DNA of 9,117 nucleotides from Conexibacter sp. (GTDB lineage: Bacteria; Actinomycetota; Thermoleophilia; Solirubrobacterales; Solirubrobacteraceae). The DNA lies in assembly GCA_025964295.1 (NCBI GenBank), contig JAOPZD010000263.1, forward strand, positions 1 to 9,117, read 5' to 3'. Each line of letters starts with the position of its first letter. The stretch's first letter is position 1. Shown here in pieces: positions 5,730 to 9,117 of this stretch. Position numbers and translations under genes: made by a program. Below the pieces are notes generated by a model. It worked only from the letters and a program-made list of their open reading frames with translations, did no database searches and was not told where the DNA came from.

Positions 5730-6353
5730 TCAGTCGGTGCCGAACAGGCGGTCGCCGGCGTCGCCGAGCCCGGGCCTGATGTACCCGCGCTCGTCGAGTC
5801 CGCGATCGAGCACGCCGGTGAGGATCGGCACGTCGGGGTGCGCGGCGCGCACGGCCCTGACCCCCTCGGGGGCGGCGATGAGCGAGACGAGGCGCAGGTC
5901 CCCGGCGCCGTTGGCGCGCATGCGCGTGAGCGCGGCGGTCGCGCTGCCGCCGGTGGCGAGCATCGGGTCGACGACGAAGACCGTGGACGTCTCGATGCCC
6001 TCGGGCAGCGACTCGTAGTAGTCCTCGGGCTCGAGCGTCTCCTCGTTGCGGCGCATGCCGAGGTGGGCGACCGACGCGCCGGGGACGTAGCGCAGGAAGC
6101 CGTCGACCATGCCCAGCCCGGCGCGCAGGACCGCGACGACCATGACCGGGGTCGGCCGCGAGCCGGTGGTCCGCTCCAGCGGCGTCTCGACCTCGACCTC
6201 GCGCGTGGGCACGTCGCGCAGCGCCTCGTAGGCCAGCATCGACGAGGCGTCGGCCATCGCGGCGCGAAACGCGGCCCGCGTCGTGCCCTTGGCGCGCAGC
6301 TCGGTGACGGCACGGGCCATCACGGGGTGGTCGACGACGCGGAGGCCTTCCAT
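5730..6353 (-). CDS. upp: Uracil phosphoribosyltransferase
   Basis: This 207-residue enzyme matches the family length (the E. coli protein is about 208). It converts uracil and PRPP to UMP and diphosphate in the cytoplasm. The start MEGLRVVDHPVM matches the family's V-x-HP-L beginning. The flexible-loop region reads RTTGSRPTPVMVVAVLRAGL, the PRPP-binding loop VFVVDPMLATGGSA, and the uracil-binding C-terminus G-Y-I-R-P-G-L-G-D-A-G-D-R-L-F-G-T-D. All key motifs are intact. I chose the ATG at 6351-6353; an in-frame ATG at 6372-6374 would add only MDYRCPA, and neither has a good Shine-Dalgarno, so a leaderless mRNA is possible. The gene is divergent from the nucleoside salvage operon, whose phosphorylase would yield the uracil it uses, and is followed by a TetR-type regulator. 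Confidence 0.95.
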   Translation of the reverse strand: MEGLRVVDHPVMARAVTELRAKGTTRAAFRAAMADASSMLAYEALRDVPTREVEVETPLERTTGSRPTPVMVVAVLRAGLGMVDGFLRYVPGASVAHLGMRRNEETLEPEDYYESLPEGIETSTVFVVDPMLATGGSATAALTRMRANGAGDLRLVSLIAAPEGVRAVRAAHPDVPILTGVLDRGLDERGYIRPGLGDAGDRLFGTD

Positions 6354-6489
6354 CGCGGGGCAACGGTAGTCCATGGACCGGAGCGAGGACAGGCGCCGAT
6401 CGCGACCCAGATGCGTTCTTCCGCGGGTCCGGTGCGGCCGCTCGACGGCCCGTCTCGCGGAATAACCCATCTAGTAGCTTGGCGCGGCG
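6354..6489. promoter_or_regulatory. Divergent promoter region between upp and the salvage operon
   Basis: These 136 bases must drive upp leftward and the salvage operon rightward. They hold a perfect 10-bp palindrome GTCCATGGAC (6369-6378) and a nested dyad at 6419-6462 (listed separately). Possible -10 hexamers of TAnnnT form sit very close to both starts: TAGCTT (6475-6480) before the ATG at 6490, and TACCGT on the minus strand (about 6363-6368) before the upp ATG. If real, both mRNAs would be nearly leaderless, consistent with the missing Shine-Dalgarno sites. No clear -35 element is visible for either. Confidence 0.4.
6419..6462. repeat. Nested dyad, candidate operator or 5' hairpin
   Basis: The outer arms TTCCGCG (6419-6425) and CGCGGAA (6456-6462) are perfect 7-bp inverted repeats. 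Inside them GGCCG (6436-6440) and CGGCC (6446-6450) form a second perfect stem with a CTCGA loop. The element is centred between upp and the CYTH/cytidine deaminase gene and ends 27 bases before the latter's ATG. It could be an operator for a dimeric regulator such as the nearby TetR-type protein, or an RNA structure if transcription starts upstream of it. GC-rich sequence yields such repeats by chance fairly often. Confidence 0.4.
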
Positions 6490-7401
6490 ATGGCTCCCCA
6501 CCGCAACGTCGAGCTCAAGGCGCGCGACCACGACCCGGAGGCGACGCTCGCCGCGGCCCTCGGCCACGGCGCCCAGGACCAGGGCGTCCTGCGCCAGATC
6601 GACACCTACTTCGCCGCCCGCGAGGGCCGGCTCAAGCTGCGCGAGCAGGACGGCTCGGCGACGCTGATCGCCTACGCGCGTGCCGACGAGGCCACCGCGC
6701 GGACCAGCGCCTACCACCTGGTCGACGTGCCCGATCCCGCGACGCTGACCGCCGCGCTGGACGCCGCGCTGGGCACGGTCGTCGTCGTGGAGAAGTTCCG
6801 CCGCCTCCTGCTCTGGGAGGGCGTCCGCATCCACCTCGACGCGGTCGAGGGGCTGGGCACGTGGGTCGAGTTGGAGGCGGTCGCGCCGGCTGGCTCCGAC
6901 CTCGCCGCCGAGCACCGCAAGGTCACCGAGCTGCGCGCGGTCCTCGGCATGCGGGACGAGGACGTGGTGGCGACCGGCTACGCGGCGATGCTGCTCGAGG
7001 CGGGCGCGGCCACGCCGCGGATGGTCGACCTCGCGCGCACCGCCATGGAGCGCGCCTACGCGCCTTACTCCAACTTCCACGTCGGCGTGGCGCTGCGCGA
7101 CGAGACCGGCGCGCTGCACAGCGGCGCCAACGTCGAGAACGGCGCCTACCCGCAGGGCGCGTGCGCCGAGGCGTCGGCGATCGGCGCGCTGGTCGTCGCC
7201 GGCGGCCACGCGATCCGCGAGGTCGTCGTCATGGCCGACACCGAGCTGATCGTCCCGTGCGGCGGCTGCCGCCAGCGGCTGTCGGAGTTCGCCGCGGCCG
7301 ACACGCCGATCCACCTCAGCGGGCCCGAAGGCGTCCGCCGCACCGTCACCCTCGCCGAGCTGCTGCCGCTCGCGTTCGACCTGGAGGAATCGCGATCTTG
7401 A
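6490..7401 (+). CDS. CYTH-domain / cytidine deaminase fusion protein
   Basis: This 303-residue protein joins two enzymes in one frame. Residues 1 to about 165 form a CYTH (triphosphate tunnel) domain: N6-V-E8-L-K10 at the start, GRLKLRE (46-52), R71, E101-K-F-R-R105, H115-L-D-A-V-E-G-L-G and E127-L-E129, the alternating charged strands that bind triphosphate and metal. Known CYTH members include class IV adenylate cyclases and thiamine triphosphatases. Residues 178 to about 298 form a full-length homotetrameric-type cytidine deaminase with N214-V-E216-N, C225-A-E227 and P256-C257-x2-C260: substrate contacts, catalytic Glu and three Zn cysteines. It should convert (deoxy)cytidine to (deoxy)uridine, feeding the phosphorylases downstream. 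An internal ATG (codon 178, base 7021) lacks a good ribosome site, so I call a fusion. The role of the CYTH part is unknown; its first ExExK Glu is Asn. Confidence 0.93.
   Translation: MAPHRNVELKARDHDPEATLAAALGHGAQDQGVLRQIDTYFAAREGRLKLREQDGSATLIAYARADEATARTSAYHLVDVPDPATLTAALDAALGTVVVVEKFRRLLLWEGVRIHLDAVEGLGTWVELEAVAPAGSDLAAEHRKVTELRAVLGMRDEDVVATGYAAMLLEAGAATPRMVDLARTAMERAYAPYSNFHVGVALRDETGALHSGANVENGAYPQGACAEASAIGALVVAGGHAIREVVVMADTELIVPCGGCRQRLSEFAAADTPIHLSGPEGVRRTVTLAELLPLAFDLEESRS
7383..7389 (+). promoter_or_regulatory. Ribosome-binding site that supports a TTG start for PNP
   Basis: GGAGGAA lies inside the last codons of the fusion gene, 8 bases before TTG at 7398-7400. No ATG or GTG in the PNP frame lies near this point, and the PNP homology starts within about 20 residues, so this strong site decides the TTG start. 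Confidence 0.75.
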
Positions 7402-8209
7402 CCGCCGCCGCCGAGGCGATCCGCTCCACCGCGGGGGACGCGTTCGTCCGCCCGCGGCTCGGCCTCGTCCTGGGCTCCGGCCTCGGCGGCCTGGCCGACG
7501 CCGTCGAGGGCGCGACCGCGATCCCCTACGCCGAGCTGCCGGGCTTCCCGGTCGGCTCGGTCGTCGGCCACGCCGGGCGCCTGGTCCTCGGGACGCTGGC
7601 CGGCACGCCGGTCGTCGTCCTGCAGGGCCGCGCGCACCTCTACGAGGGGATCCCGGCCAGCGACCTCGCCGTCCCGGTCCGGACCGTGCGCGCGCTGGGC
7701 GCCGAGACGCTGGTGCTGACCAACGCGGCCGGGTCGCTGAACGGCGACGTCGGGCCGGGCCGGTTGATGGCCTTGACCGACCACATCAACCTGATGGGCG
7801 CCAACCCGCTGATGGGCCCCAACGACGACGAGCTGGGACCCCGCTTCGTCGGGCTGGGCGACGCCTATGACTTCGATCTGCGCGCGCAGCTGCGCGCGGC
7901 CGCCGGCGCCGAGGGCGTCGCGCTCAGCGAAGGCGTCTACCTCGCGGTCGCCGGCCCGTCGTTCGAGACGCCCGCCGAGATCCGCGCCTTCAAGGTCCTC
8001 GGCGCCGACGCGGTCGGCATGTCGACCGTCCCCGAGGTCATCGTCGCCCGCCACTGCGGGCTGCGCGTCGCCGCCGTCTCGGCGATCACCAACCTCGCCG
8101 AGGGGATGGGCGACGAGGTCCTCAGCCACGAGCACACGCTGGAGTCGGCGGCGATCGCCGCCAAGGATCTGCAGCGCGTGCTGATCCGCTTCGTGCAGGA
8201 GTACGCCGC

Positions 8210-8213
<4 letters not shown>
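7398..8213 (+). CDS. punA: Purine-nucleoside phosphorylase, trimeric (class I) type
   Basis: This 271-residue enzyme splits purine (deoxy)nucleosides with phosphate into base and (deoxy)ribose-1-phosphate. Phosphate-site motifs are G26-S27-G28 and G77-R78-A-H80-L-Y-E83; then come N109-A-A-G-S-L-N115 and TDHINLMG. The base site includes F189-E190 in GPSFETPAE and T231-N232 in SAITNLAEG; Asn there is the hallmark of 6-oxopurine (inosine/guanosine) specificity in trimeric PNPs. M208-S-T-V-P-E is the family's ribose/phosphate loop. All key residues are present. Translation begins at TTG 7398, overlapping the fusion gene's TGA as TTGA, with a strong ribosome site 8 bases upstream. The family is called punA or, in mycobacteria, deoD; the symbol is a choice of naming, not of function. 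It lies between cytidine deaminase and thymidine phosphorylase in one operon. Confidence 0.95.
8197..8201 (+). promoter_or_regulatory. Ribosome-binding site for the GTG start of the pyrimidine phosphorylase gene
   Basis: AGGAG, inside the last codons of PNP, lies 8 bases before GTG at 8210-8212 and supports that start, which overlaps the PNP stop as GTGA. Confidence 0.7.

Positions 8214-9117
<904 letters not shown>

Noticed and set aside
6434..6441. GCGGCCGC octamer palindrome
   Set aside because: It is expected by chance at this GC content and partly overlaps the nested dyad already described; no independent role is supported.
6354..6470. N-terminal extension of Upp to an ATG at 6470
   Set aside because: Arg-rich sequence with no homology; the family start M-x-x-L-x-V-x-x-HP is at 6353 and the extension would occupy the whole divergent promoter.
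5562..7397. Open plus frame upstream of PNP that would give an 883-residue protein
   Set aside because: Only the part from 7398 resembles PNP; the rest is antisense to upp and the TetR-type gene or out of frame with the fusion gene.
7021..7401. Separate cytidine deaminase gene starting at the internal ATG
   Set aside because: The frame is continuous with the CYTH domain, there is no stop between them and no well-spaced ribosome site before 7021; an additional internal start cannot be fully excluded.

Overview
The window is very GC-rich (clearly above 65% by eye) with strong G/C bias at third codon positions, dense gene packing and almost no intergenic space. This fits Actinomycetota. The TetR-family protein has an N-terminal leader (RHGLSRAF...NQRERLL) of a kind I associate from memory with Solirubrobacterales/Thermoleophilia, so that is my best but unproven guess for the lineage. 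I see no mobile element, CRISPR array, tRNA or rRNA; the window reads as ordinary chromosome.

Layout. (1) Bases 1-91: the hydrophobic C-terminal end of a gene entering from the left. (2) 99-1696: a short MerR-type regulator (minus) divergent from an acyl-CoA dehydrogenase (plus), a typical arrangement for a regulator and a fatty- or branched-chain acyl-CoA catabolic gene. (3) 1693-2712: a zinc-ribbon plus HEIGH metallopeptidase-like protein (minus), converging on the dehydrogenase so tightly that both stop codons share one CTAG. (4) 2788-5048: a two-gene plus-strand operon, a ferredoxin reductase with its own 2Fe-2S ferredoxin domain and a three-histidine-box membrane fatty acid desaturase, joined by ATGA. 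This is a complete electron chain from NAD(P)H to the desaturase, like the Rv3230c/DesA3 pair of Mycobacterium tuberculosis. (5) 5015-6353: a minus-strand pair, upp (uracil phosphoribosyltransferase) followed by a TetR-family regulator whose 3' end overlaps the desaturase gene by 34 bp. (6) 6490-9117: a plus-strand nucleoside salvage operon divergent from upp: a CYTH/cytidine deaminase fusion, a trimeric-type purine nucleoside phosphorylase, and thymidine phosphorylase running off the right edge, joined by TTGA and GTGA overlaps.

How it works together. Cytidine or deoxycytidine would be deaminated by the fusion protein. Uridine or thymidine would be cleaved by the DeoA-type phosphorylase and purine nucleosides by PNP. 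Uracil would be recaptured with PRPP by Upp. The most unusual element is the fusion of a triphosphate-tunnel (CYTH) domain to cytidine deaminase at the head of this operon. Between upp and the fusion gene lies a nested dyad (6419-6462) that is a candidate operator, possibly for the TetR-family gene co-directional with upp.

A second theme is extreme compaction. All three convergent gene ends in the window have their TAG stops inside or beside short inverted repeats, and all three same-strand plus junctions are NTGA stop/start overlaps using ATG, TTG and GTG in turn.
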